DNA from: Tanypteryx hageni
Taxonomy: Eukaryota > Arthropoda > Insecta > Odonata > Petaluridae
NCBI GenBank assembly: GCA_028673005.1
Contig: CM054116.1
Coordinates: 133,401,547 to 133,465,546 of the forward strand
Reading direction: 5' to 3'
DNA: 64,000 nucleotides
A program made the position numbers and the translations under genes. Numbering within the stretch: the first letter of the stretch is position 1; every line of letters starts with the position of its first letter. Below the pieces are notes generated by a model. The model was not told the DNA's origin and made no database searches. It saw only the letters and a program-made list of their open reading frames with translations. Below are positions 1 to 8,439 of the stretch, piece after piece.

Positions 1-365
1 TTTCACCCTCTCCTCTCCCTTTACATGCACCTCAAAACTTACCGGAAGACCGCGTTTTTCCCATACCTCTCTTCCCTGCGGTCCCCCTCCGGGCGCAGCT
101 GTGCAGTCCTTCTTCGCCGCATCCCTTTTCGCAATTAGTGCGTTCATCCTCATTAGGACCGCTCCACTCCCCTCTCTTCTCCATCGCTTCTTCATCGTAT
201 CCACCCCATAGATGCCTTTTCATCTTATAAAAGTATCACGTCTTCCGCTCGTAAAAGAATCAAACCAATTTATTTATTTTATTTTATACACATAAATGCA
301 CAAACGCCCGCTAGACCAGAGAAGTTTGGAGACAGTCGGAGACACCTCTGGCGACCTTCACTAAA
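1..365. other. Pyrimidine- and CpG-rich stretch, no gene seen
   Basis: The first ~240 bases are C/T-rich on the plus strand with scattered CpGs. The rest is unremarkable AT-rich sequence. The short open frame on the minus strand is compositional and matches no family I know. Confidence 0.4.
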
Positions 366-1250
366 TCTATAATAATAAAAGAAGCTGCCTGTGTATGTGT
401 CTGTGGCAGTCGCAACTCTTCAGAAAAATAATTAGGAGCTTCAAAATTTGGCAGCAGCTTCAGGTTGATCATGAAAGTTGCTGTGCCAAGAATAATTCAA
501 ATCGGCCAATGGGGGCCCGAGGGTCCCCATGGAAGTTGTTCCAAATTAGGTTTTTGAAAAATATCTCAGCAACCAATTGACCGATTTTGATGAATTCTCC
601 ACCAATATCAATCTTTTGACGAGACTTTGTTTAGCCGAAAATGGATGAAATCGGTCCACTGGATCGAAGGGTCGTAATGTCAGGGCCGATCCAAATTTCA
701 TGAGTTAAAGGGGTCCCCATGCAACGGTCGACCCAAATTTCGGTTTTCTAAAGATATCTCTGCAACCAAATGACCGATTTTGGCGAATGCCCATCTAATA
801 TCAACATTTTGATGGGACACGTTTTCGAGCAGAAAATGAACAAAATCGATCCACAGGGTCGAAAGGACATTAAGTAAGGGCCGGTCCAAATTTCGGTTTT
901 TAAATATATATCTCGACAACGAATTGACCGATCAATATCAATATATCAATATCAATGTTTTGGTGAGATATATTTTTGAGCCGTGAATAAAAGGCGTGAG
1001 CATGTTTTACTTTTTCTCAACCATCGAGTGATAATTAGAATTTTATCATTTTTTCATAAGTTCCTAACATTCTGAATAGATCTTTCAGTTTATCTCCAGA
1101 ACCATTATGGAGCTTCTGGTTGATCATGAGATTTGCAGTGCCAAAAATAAATCAAATCGACCCACGGGGTCGAGGGGTCCCGATGGAACGGTCGGTCCAA
1201 ATTTCGGTGATGTCCGTCCTTACGCATATATCAGGGAAGAACTGGCTTAA
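366..1250 (+). mobile_element. Helitron-like left end with ~180-bp internal sub-repeats
   Basis: The stretch opens after an A with TCTATAATAATAAAAG, the same left-end form as the Helitrons at 19993 and 56363. A GTGTATGTGTCTGTGGCAG run follows. Behind it lie about three diverged units of ~180 bp (near 531, 720 and 890). Each has 'CCAAATTTCGG', a 'TATCTC.GCAACCAA' segment and 'TGACCGATTTTG'. A fourth piece at 1105-1210 repeats the 440-545 segment. I found no matching CTAG right end, so the element is probably truncated near 1250. Helitron identity is inferred from the left-end motif alone. Confidence 0.45.
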
Positions 1251-1261
1251 CCGATTTCAAC

Positions 1262-2760
1262 CAGGGCTGGCAAACGAAAAAAAACGATTTGTTACGTATT
1301 TCGGTACAGGCAAAAAAGCGATTTCGTTTTTCGTTGCATAAAATTCTTCATTTCGTTTTCCGTTACGTTTAACGTTATATGGAAATAATTCGGCAAAAAA
1401 TAGTGTAGTTACCCTTTTTTGTTTTTGTATTCACCTTAAATACATGCTTCTCATTTAGAATAATAATTTATGGGCTCTTCTAAATGTATGGTGCATATCA
1501 GAAACGTTTTTTAGATTTCGAAGTATTCGGCTCATTTTTCGTTTTTGACGATCATGTATGAAAATTCGGATTTTCATATTCAAAATTTTATATTCAAGCT
1601 AATAGTCTTAACATATATTTAAGACTAAATTATTTGTGTTGTAACGGTTATGCCCTATATTAGAATTTTTTATAGGTAACAAAAAAGTACACTGAGAACC
1701 TAGGGACCCGTAATTAAAGATAATAAAAGGAACCCGTCGGTCAGTTGCACCGATTGTAACTAGGAGAACATGCTCCTACTATGTGCCTAAAATTTGTTAT
1801 AATGATCGATCATCAGAGTAAACTAAAGAGAATTATCCAAATTCCAATATTTGTCCTCTTTGGGGCTCATTTTTGATGTTCTTTCTTTACATATCCACCA
1901 TAAGTAATACATGGAAATTTACAATATTACTTTTCAAGATTAGTTAGATTTGAGGTATTAACCCGGGAATAGCTTTATTTTGTATATGAAAGAATAAAGT
2001 AAATTGTTTTTAAGACGAAATTTGAAACCACTCCAAATTACCATAAATATAGGTAATTTTTCGGATAAAACGGAAAATTTTGAAATCTTTAACAATACGG
2101 GTATTCAATTGCTGTCTTGACGAAAAGAATACTCTTAAATTTTAATGAATAGCGAACTTATTGTGCAATCTTTATTTTAATGTTTCAGTGGGATTTAATC
2201 ACGTTTATATTTATTTTTAGTTTTTAGCCTATTTCCAACGCATTTGATAAAAATAAAGAACCAATTTAAAAAATTCTTTAATTTCAGTTGATTAGAGAGT
2301 TTATCATTTTGATGAGACTTATGCTCGATAGTTATGAATCAAAAATTTTAGGATCGGAAAATACGTAATATTTAATAAAATGAGGATAAAGGATAATGTC
2401 CCGTATCTCCGCAACCTCACCGTAAATCGTGTATCCCAACGCGATCTCTCTTCGCTTTCACAAGTGCGCTCGTAATCTCTTAATCACTCAAAGCGTTTAA
2501 GCAACAGAGCTGTGTCTCTTGCTCCCACTATAACTAAAATACGTTTAATATTATGTCGCGAACGCCATATCCCAACGTCACATGTAATATTCTGTATATA
2601 TTAGTTTTTAATACTTCTTTTATTTTGCATTTTAATAGATATACATATTAAAATTGAGACATTTTCTTCTAAAATTGCTAGCTCCTATTCGCGCATGCTT
2701 GCGTGGAATTTGAATAAATACGTTCGATAAGTAAAATTCTACATACGCTTCTCTCCTCCG
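1262..2760. other. AT-rich stretch without a recognisable gene
   Basis: It opens with CAGGGCTGGCAAACGAAAA, which looks like a hAT-type terminus, but I could not find its inverted partner. The remainder is AT-rich with no credible coding frame. A small CpG-containing patch at 2400-2570 shows no motif I recognise. Confidence 0.4.
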
Positions 2761-2801
2761 TTAGTCCCACAGGAGAATCCTCCGGCCCACAACAACCCAC
2801 C

Positions 2802-4075
2802 ATGGGAGACGACCCAAGGATAGGCTTCGTCAACGTGAGGGGCGCCCTGCGGCAAAAGAAGCCCCTCATAGAGGACCTGCTGGAAAGGAGGAACATGATC
2901 TGCCTGGGCCTTGCAGAGACATGCCTAAAACCCGCCCAGAGACTGCACATCCCAGGATACAATATCCTCAGAAGAGACGACCAAAAACGCTGCAGAGGAG
3001 TGGCCCTCATCACCCGAGAAGGAGTCTTCGCAACTAGAATAGATCTGCCGCCCGTCATCTGCGATGAGGATGCCATCGCCGCAAAACTTGAGTTTACAAG
3101 GCCCTTTAGTGGTCTCCTGTGTCTATGTTCCGAATGATAAAGTCTTTCCGGCGGCACTGCTACAATTCCTACAATCATTAAAAACTGATTTTATCCTATT
3201 AGGTGACTTCAACGCGAGGTCGAAAAACTTCGGAGACTCAGCGGAAGGAAGCGGGTGCCGAGGCCGCTCCTTAAAGACGGAGACAGATTCCTGATGACAG
3301 AGGAGGACCAAGCGGGCAAATTCAGGGACACGCTGGAGGCAATACATACGCCACAGTAAGATGAGAGATACGAGGAGGACTTTCGCAAAAACGTAACTAA
3401 CACCGTGAATAATGACATTTTTCCCTCATTAGATCACCTGCAAGATGAAGCAGAAGAAATCACTGGAGAGGACATCCGGATAGCCATAACACGAACAAAG
3501 AACTCAGCACCTGGCCCAGACAACATAACCAGGAACCACGTAAAGTATTCGCCGACTTTGACCAAACAACTCCATTGCTTATACAATGTCTGTCTGTCTC
3601 TAGGGTATTACCCGACAGCATGGAGAACGGCGACGACCGTGATGCTTCCAAAACCTGGGAAGGACGCTACCAACCCAGAAAACTACAGACCCATCAGCCT
3701 AACGAGCGTTCTGGGGAAACTGATGGAGAAAATCATCGCGGGACGAATAAACCAGATTGCGGAGGAGGAAAATATCCTCCCCAACCACCAATACGGCTTC
3801 CGGGCGCACCGGGCCACCAGCAACCCCGCAGCACTGCTGACAAACACCACAGCTGAGGCAATGAACTGGGGACATTGCAAAGCAGCTATCTTTATGGACT
3901 TAGAGAGAGCGTTTGACAGGTTCTGGCATGAAGGACTCATCCTAAAATTATCCCAACTACCTAACCTACCCAGAACTATCCTAAAATTCCTCATTTCCTT
4001 CATCTCCCACCGACAGGCCAGAGTTCGCGTCGGCGACAAACTCTCGACGCCATTTCCGGTACGCTGCGGCGTCCT
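2802..4075 (+). pseudogene. Jockey-like LINE ORF2 relic (LINE A): endonuclease plus partial RT
   Basis: This is a remnant of the replication polyprotein of a non-LTR retrotransposon. The N-terminal part is an apurinic-type endonuclease: IGFVNVRGAL, then GLAETCLKP, then GYNILRRDD with RCRGVALI, and after a +1 shift near 3105 the conserved LLGDFNARSKNFGDS. About 700 nt between endonuclease and RT are missing near 3240-3270. The RT resumes with DIRIAITRTKNSAPGPDNIT, PKPGKDATNPENYRPIS, YGFRAHRAT and FMDLERAFDRFWHEGL. It stops at RCGV, where the GVPQG motif should continue. The YADD active site is therefore lost and the relic cannot be functional. Placement in the Jockey group rests on overall motif style. 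Confidence 0.85.
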
Positions 4076-5846
4076 CAAAATAACAAAACATGCCCTCTCT
4101 CGCCCATCACCTCTTCCCCTGTCCCACCATATAACCTTAATACGCATGGTCCTCACACTCTCAACCCAGAGGCAGCAGAATTCTTACCCCCCCTCCATTC
4201 CACTCCCGTCCCCACCCCCCTCGCTACCTGCTATACATCCAGCCACAATCCGTACCTACTTTAACACACATGCTCCTGATTTCATTCCTTCCCTAACTCA
4301 ACCGCGTCCTTCCTTAGACCCAAATGCCTCTGAATTCTACCCATACGTATCTCCTGGTTCCGCATCTTCTAATCTTCTCCCTATCACTAATAAAAGCTTA
4401 TCCTCAGATTGCAATTCCAATACAAAGGCCATTCTATCTGAACAGTTTAAGCTCTTTCCACGGTCCCTCCAGATCTTATATTTAAATGCTCAAAGCTTAA
4501 CAGCACATATCGAAGAACTCCGTGGTATCCTACCTAACAATAAAGTACACATCATCGCTATTGCTGAGACCTGGTTGAAACCATCTATGTCTTCCTCTAC
4601 TGTTAACATTGACGGTTTTAAACTTTACCGCAACGATCGCGTTGGCAAAGGCGGCGGCGGTGTCGGAGTATATGTAAGAAACGATATTTCAACTAAATTT
4701 ATTGAAAGTAGCGAATGTAATTACAGCAAAAGACCCGAATTTCTCTTTCTTGAATTGAAAATCCATTCACAGAAAATACTTTTCGGTATTTTCTACCGTC
4801 CACCCAAAATTGGTCATCTATCCGATATTGATGAAGTCATCTCTAATCACATTAACGATTACAATCATTTAATAATTACTGGCGATTTTAATGCCAATAT
4901 ACTCGCACCAAACCCTGATTCGACATATTTATATAACTCCTTCAACTCTCTAGGCCTTAGTATTCTACCTCTAAATGCTACTCACCATACTCCTACTTCC
5001 TCTGCCCTAATTGATTTAGCCGTTACCGCCAATCCTGACAAGGTTCTCGCGCATGGCCAACTCTCTGCTCCGGGAATCTCCGCACATGACATAATATACA
5101 TTGCATATTCAATAAGGAGCCCAACTCACAAGCCGAAATATATCACCTATAGGGACTTCAAAAACATAAACAATGAGAAGTTAATTGCTGACGCGTCTGC
5201 CATGCCTTGGTATTCTATTGAGTACATGGACGACATTAACGACAAGGTTGAGACTTTCAACAATTTTGCACAGTCATTAATCAACACTCACGCTCCACTA
5301 AAGACTAAAAGAGTCTCTAAGCCCCATGCACCATGGCTCACAACAGACATCAAACTGATAATGAAGAGACGTGACAATGCCTTCCGCATTTTCAAAAATA
5401 CAAAAACACAGATCTCATTCAACCAATTTAAAAAACTAAGAAATAAAACTAAGCAACTTATCAGAAACTCTAAAACTCGGTACATTCATTCACTGTCCCG
5501 TCCAAATTCTTCACAATCTGCTCTATGGAGTAACTTAAAATTATTTGGTATTGGAAAATCTAAGGATACACAACTTCCTCCTCATATTTGCCTTGATACA
5601 CTTAACACTCTATTCACCACTCCCCCAACTCCTGATGACAACGAAATGAAACAGAATCACATACACCACCTACTTCAACACACTCCTCCCACCACAGCAT
5701 CACCACCATTCCAATTTTCTCCTGTAACTCAGCTGGAAGTACTGAATTATTTACGTAAAATCAAGTACAGAGCACAAGGTGCTGACGAAATTCCAATAGT
5801 TTTCCTTCATAAGATTATTCATCTAGTTCTACCCGTGCGCCTATAA
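3405..5846 (+). CDS. 813-aa chimeric open frame made of two fused LINEs
   Basis: One uninterrupted frame runs from the RT of LINE A (residues ~1-225), across a junction near base 4075, into the endonuclease of a different, CR1-like element (residues ~355-570, starting LQILYLNAQSL). It then continues into that element's linker, up to a stop created by a 46-bp insertion. No single LINE has the order RT-fragment then endonuclease, so this is an accident of insertion rather than a designed protein. Whether it is expressed is unknown. The start is simply the first ATG of the open frame, inside the LINE A linker. Confidence 0.6.
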   Translation: MNNDIFPSLDHLQDEAEEITGEDIRIAITRTKNSAPGPDNITRNHVKYSPTLTKQLHCLYNVCLSLGYYPTAWRTATTVMLPKPGKDATNPENYRPISLTSVLGKLMEKIIAGRINQIAEEENILPNHQYGFRAHRATSNPAALLTNTTAEAMNWGHCKAAIFMDLERAFDRFWHEGLILKLSQLPNLPRTILKFLISFISHRQARVRVGDKLSTPFPVRCGVLKITKHALSRPSPLPLSHHITLIRMVLTLSTQRQQNSYPPSIPLPSPPPSLPAIHPATIRTYFNTHAPDFIPSLTQPRPSLDPNASEFYPYVSPGSASSNLLPITNKSLSSDCNSNTKAILSEQFKLFPRSLQILYLNAQSLTAHIEELRGILPNNKVHIIAIAETWLKPSMSSSTVNIDGFKLYRNDRVGKGGGGVGVYVRNDISTKFIESSECNYSKRPEFLFLELKIHSQKILFGIFYRPPKIGHLSDIDEVISNHINDYNHLIITGDFNANILAPNPDSTYLYNSFNSLGLSILPLNATHHTPTSSALIDLAVTANPDKVLAHGQLSAPGISAHDIIYIAYSIRSPTHKPKYITYRDFKNINNEKLIADASAMPWYSIEYMDDINDKVETFNNFAQSLINTHAPLKTKRVSKPHAPWLTTDIKLIMKRRDNAFRIFKNTKTQISFNQFKKLRNKTKQLIRNSKTRYIHSLSRPNSSQSALWSNLKLFGIGKSKDTQLPPHICLDTLNTLFTTPPTPDDNEMKQNHIHHLLQHTPPTTASPPFQFSPVTQLEVLNYLRKIKYRAQGADEIPIVFLHKIIHLVLPVRL

Positions 5847-6824
5847 CTCTAACTGTTGGTGCGCCAATAAACACACACACACAGTTCTACCCGTCTTCAC
5901 TCATATATTCAATTGGTCGCTTATGCAAAACAAATTCCCATCGCAATGGAAACTCGCCATAGTCCGTCCCATACCTAAGAAAAGTCTTACTTCTGACATA
6001 ACCGACTTTCGGCCCATCAGTTTACTTCCTGTATTATCAAAGGCATTTGAAAAGGTTTTACATGAACAAATCACATATTTTCTAATTAGTAATAATATCC
6101 TCGATTCTCTACAATCAGGATTCCGAAAATCACACAGCACTACCACAGCACTCCTCAAAATCACTGACGATATCAGATTAGCAATGGACGAAAGAGAAGT
6201 CACTATTATGACTCTTCTTGACTTTAGTAAAGCTTTTGACTCTGTAGATGTAAACATACTTCTAACCAAACTGCGCCTCATGAACTTCTCCTCAGATTCC
6301 CTAAACTTAATTAGTTCTTACCTGAATGATCGCCATCAAAAGGTCGTAACTGACAATCATTCCTCAAGATGGATTAAAGTGACACGTGGCGTACCACAAG
6401 GTTCCACCCTCGGGCCACTGCTCTTCTCTCTGTACATTAATGATATATCTTCTCAGCTTGCTCACTGTAAATACCACCTTTATGCTGATGATCTCCAAAT
6501 CTATATGCACTCTCGCTCTATTGATCTTTCTCTTATCATTGATAAAATGAACCATGATCTCACTTCTTTATCCAAATGGAACAATGTAAATTTCCTCAAA
6601 ATTAATCCTTTAAAAAGTCAGGCTATTATTATTGGGTATCCCAAACTTCTCTCGTCACTAAACTTCTCAGAACTTCCCCCAACTCTGCTCAATAACTCTG
6701 TCATTCGTTTCCAAAAAACTGCAACCAATCTCGGGTTAGTATTCAATGACACATTGTCCTGGACTGATCATATAACTAAAATATGTAATACAGTTAACAG
6801 TTCACTTCACTCACTTAAAAGAAT
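4076..6824 (+). pseudogene. CR1-like LINE ORF2 (LINE B), disrupted by a short insertion
   Basis: This is a nearly complete ORF2 of a CR1/L2-type non-LTR element. The N-terminal region is proline- and serine-rich. The endonuclease follows: LNAQSL, IIAIAETWLKPS, GFKLYRNDRVGKGGGGVGVY, then IITGDFNANI and a SAHD histidine motif near 5090. The RT lies in the open frame 5923-6918: FRPISLLPVLSK, QSGFRKSHSTTTALL, LLDFSKAFDSVD, GVPQGSTLGPLLFSLYIND, and an intact YADD box at 6481-6492. The protein stops matching after LHSLKRI near 6824, so the C-terminal end and 3' UTR are gone. Frames before and after the 46-bp insertion agree once that insertion and one duplicate copy are discounted. The catalytic residues look undamaged, which suggests a fairly young copy. 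Confidence 0.88.
5837..5882 (+). mobile_element. 46-bp insertion with 12-bp target-site duplication inside LINE B
   Basis: The 12-mer AGTTCTACCCGT occurs at 5825-5836 and again at 5883-5894, exactly bracketing 46 bases. The insert contains GCGCC and a downstream GGTGCGCC, then CAATAAA and an (AC)n tail. That polarity is expected of a severely 5'-truncated retroposed 3' end (LINE or SINE tail). It adds 58 nt in total, introduces a TAA stop and shifts the frame by one. Confidence 0.85.
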
Positions 6825-7013
6825 AGACCGATTTTCATGGAACTTGGTGCAAATTTCTTGCTACATGGGCAGAGCTCTAGTGATCTTTTCTGTTCTCGAG
6901 ATTTCTCGTTTTTCGTGATATTTTTTCTCGAGAATTCGAGAATTTATGTTGCCTTCTCGAGTAATCTCGAGAACAAAAAATTCGCCGTGTGAGAATTTTT
7001 ATTAAATATCTTT
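6825..7013. repeat. CTCGAG-rich repeat fragment after the LINE B break
   Basis: Directly after LINE B breaks off, the sequence reads GACCGATTTTCATGG, a version of the dispersed ACCGATTT module. It then has several TTCTCGAG / CTCGAGAA motifs in both orientations between 6890 and 6975. CAGAGCTCTAGTGAT at 6870 resembles a hAT-type terminus, but no partner was found. Confidence 0.35.
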
Positions 7014-7369
7014 TATACCGAATCTGAGTCCAAAAATAGTTGTTACTATGGCAACACTCTCGTAATTAGTGATAAAAACCGCAAAATCTCCCGTATTTAC
7101 GCGAAATTCTAAGAAATACAGTCGATAAGCAAAATTCTACGATAAAAATTAGAATCTTCATATCTTTCCTCAGAGAATATTACAAAACTCACTCCGATAT
7201 TACAATTATCTGGTGAAATGAATGAACATTCTAATTTTTACCGTAGAATTTTGTTTATCTATTGTATTTCTTAGAATTTTGCGTAAATACTGGCGATTTT
7301 GCAGTTTTTATCACTCATTACGAGAGTGTTGCCATAGCAACAACTATTCTTGGATTCAGATTCAGTATA
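7014..7369. mobile_element. Palindromic (fold-back) element, ~149-bp arms
   Basis: The left arm, 7014-7162, is matched by the reverse complement of 7222-7369 along its whole length with scattered mismatches. Matched pieces include ATAGTTGTT, ATGGCAACACTCTCGTAAT and AGAATTTCGCGTAAATAC (given as read or complemented). About 60 bp of unpaired sequence separates the arms. It has no coding capacity. A transcript would form a long hairpin. No target duplication was identified, and the superfamily is unknown. Confidence 0.75.
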
Positions 7370-7728
7370 TTCTAATACGTACACGCGTAATTTTTGCCGC
7401 ACTAATACGCGTGATCAATTTAATATTCCGTTCGATTGTATTTATGGTCATTTGTAACGCTAAATTATGAAATTTGGGAACACAAAAGGTACATATCCGC
7501 GATAACTTTAAAGCTATTAAAGCCAATATAAGTATTAAATAAATGATTATATGGAAAGTATGCATCATAAGTTCTGTTTGGATCATCTTGTTAAGTTATG
7601 TAGAGAGAGATAGAGAAAAGTCGCAGTTGAGCCAAAGCGGCGCAGTATATATTTCTCTCCATGTTTCACGCTGTAATAATTTTTTGTGACAAAAAGTCGC
7701 AGGTACGAATGATTTTATTTGAGGAGAG

Positions 7729-7860
7729 TCGCAGTTACCAATTTGTTTGTGTGACGAAAATTCGCAGTTACCAATTTGTTTGTGTGACGAAAATTTGCAG
7801 TTACCAATTTGTTTGTGTGACGAAAATTCGCAGTTACCAATTTGTTTGTGTGACGAGCCG
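7729..7860 (+). repeat. Tandem repeat, 33 bp x 4
   Basis: Four head-to-tail 33-bp units begin at 7729, 7762, 7795 and 7828. They are nearly identical; unit three has TTGCAG for TCGCAG, and unit four ends GAGCCG. Because 33 is a multiple of three, the plus-strand open frame 7661-7993 reads an 11-residue repeat, SYQFVCVTKIR. The frame as a whole matches no family I know. Confidence 0.9.
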
Positions 7861-8097
7861 AGCAGAGCTAAAAATTGAACCAATTTTTTTTAATGTAAGG
7901 GAGCGCACGGGTCACATTTTTGTGTCGGCCGCAAAAGAAAGTAACGAGCACGTGGTTGCGGCTCTGCTACAGTCGCCGCTAATAGAACAATAGGTTATTA
8001 TGCATGCGCGCGTACGGGCCACACTCGTGTGGCTTTCAACAGGCTGCAAACCGCATTTCTTTAGCCTTGTGTTGGTTACCCATCGCGTTCAGCAAAT

Positions 8098-8286
8098 ATG
8101 ACTTTCAAAGAAATATTTGACAGCAATAATTTGATCGTAGAAGTGGAAAAACGCTCGACACTGTGCAATAATAATTTGAATGATTACAGTGATAAGAAAT
8201 TAAAGGAAAAATTGTGGGGTGAATTGTGTCAGAGAGCAAAAAGGCACAAATACAAGCTGACTCTTCAAAATCCATGTTGGAACTAA
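8098..8286 (+). CDS. MADF-like domain fragment (62 aa)
   Basis: The peptide contains NNLIVEVEKRSTL, then DYSDKKLKEKLWGELC. This fits the start of a MADF (Myb/SANT-like) DNA-binding domain, with its 'LI..V..RP.L', 'Y.D' and 'K...W' positions. It ends early and has lost the rest of the ~85-residue domain. MADF proteins are encoded by PIF/Harbinger transposons as well as by host genes. A second MADF-like start lies in the Harbinger element at 39451. GC-rich sequence with GGGTCAC / TTTTGTG motifs on both sides (near 7905 and 8370) could be decayed termini. Transposon origin is more likely than a host exon, but this is not settled. Confidence 0.45.
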   Translation: MTFKEIFDSNNLIVEVEKRSTLCNNNLNDYSDKKLKEKLWGELCQRAKRHKYKLTLQNPCWN

Positions 8287-8439
8287 TCAATTCAGATGAG
8301 ACACACAGTAGTGCCGTGCGCTCCAAGCAGAAAAAACCCGCCGGCCACATTTGTCGCTGATTCTTTTGTGGCGTCCACAAAAGTCGCCCGAGCGCGGGAG
8401 TACTAAGCATTGATATTATGCTTTAAAAGAAATTTATAG

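Noticed and set aside
1262..1290. hAT MITE starting CAGGGCTGGCAAACG
   Set aside because: No complementary end or duplication was found downstream, so no element could be bounded.
3683..4156. 157-aa minus-strand frame
   Set aside because: It is antisense to a well-matched LINE reverse transcriptase and has no domain of its own.
7729..7860. CRISPR-like array
   Set aside because: The units are contiguous with no unique spacers, and the organism is eukaryotic.
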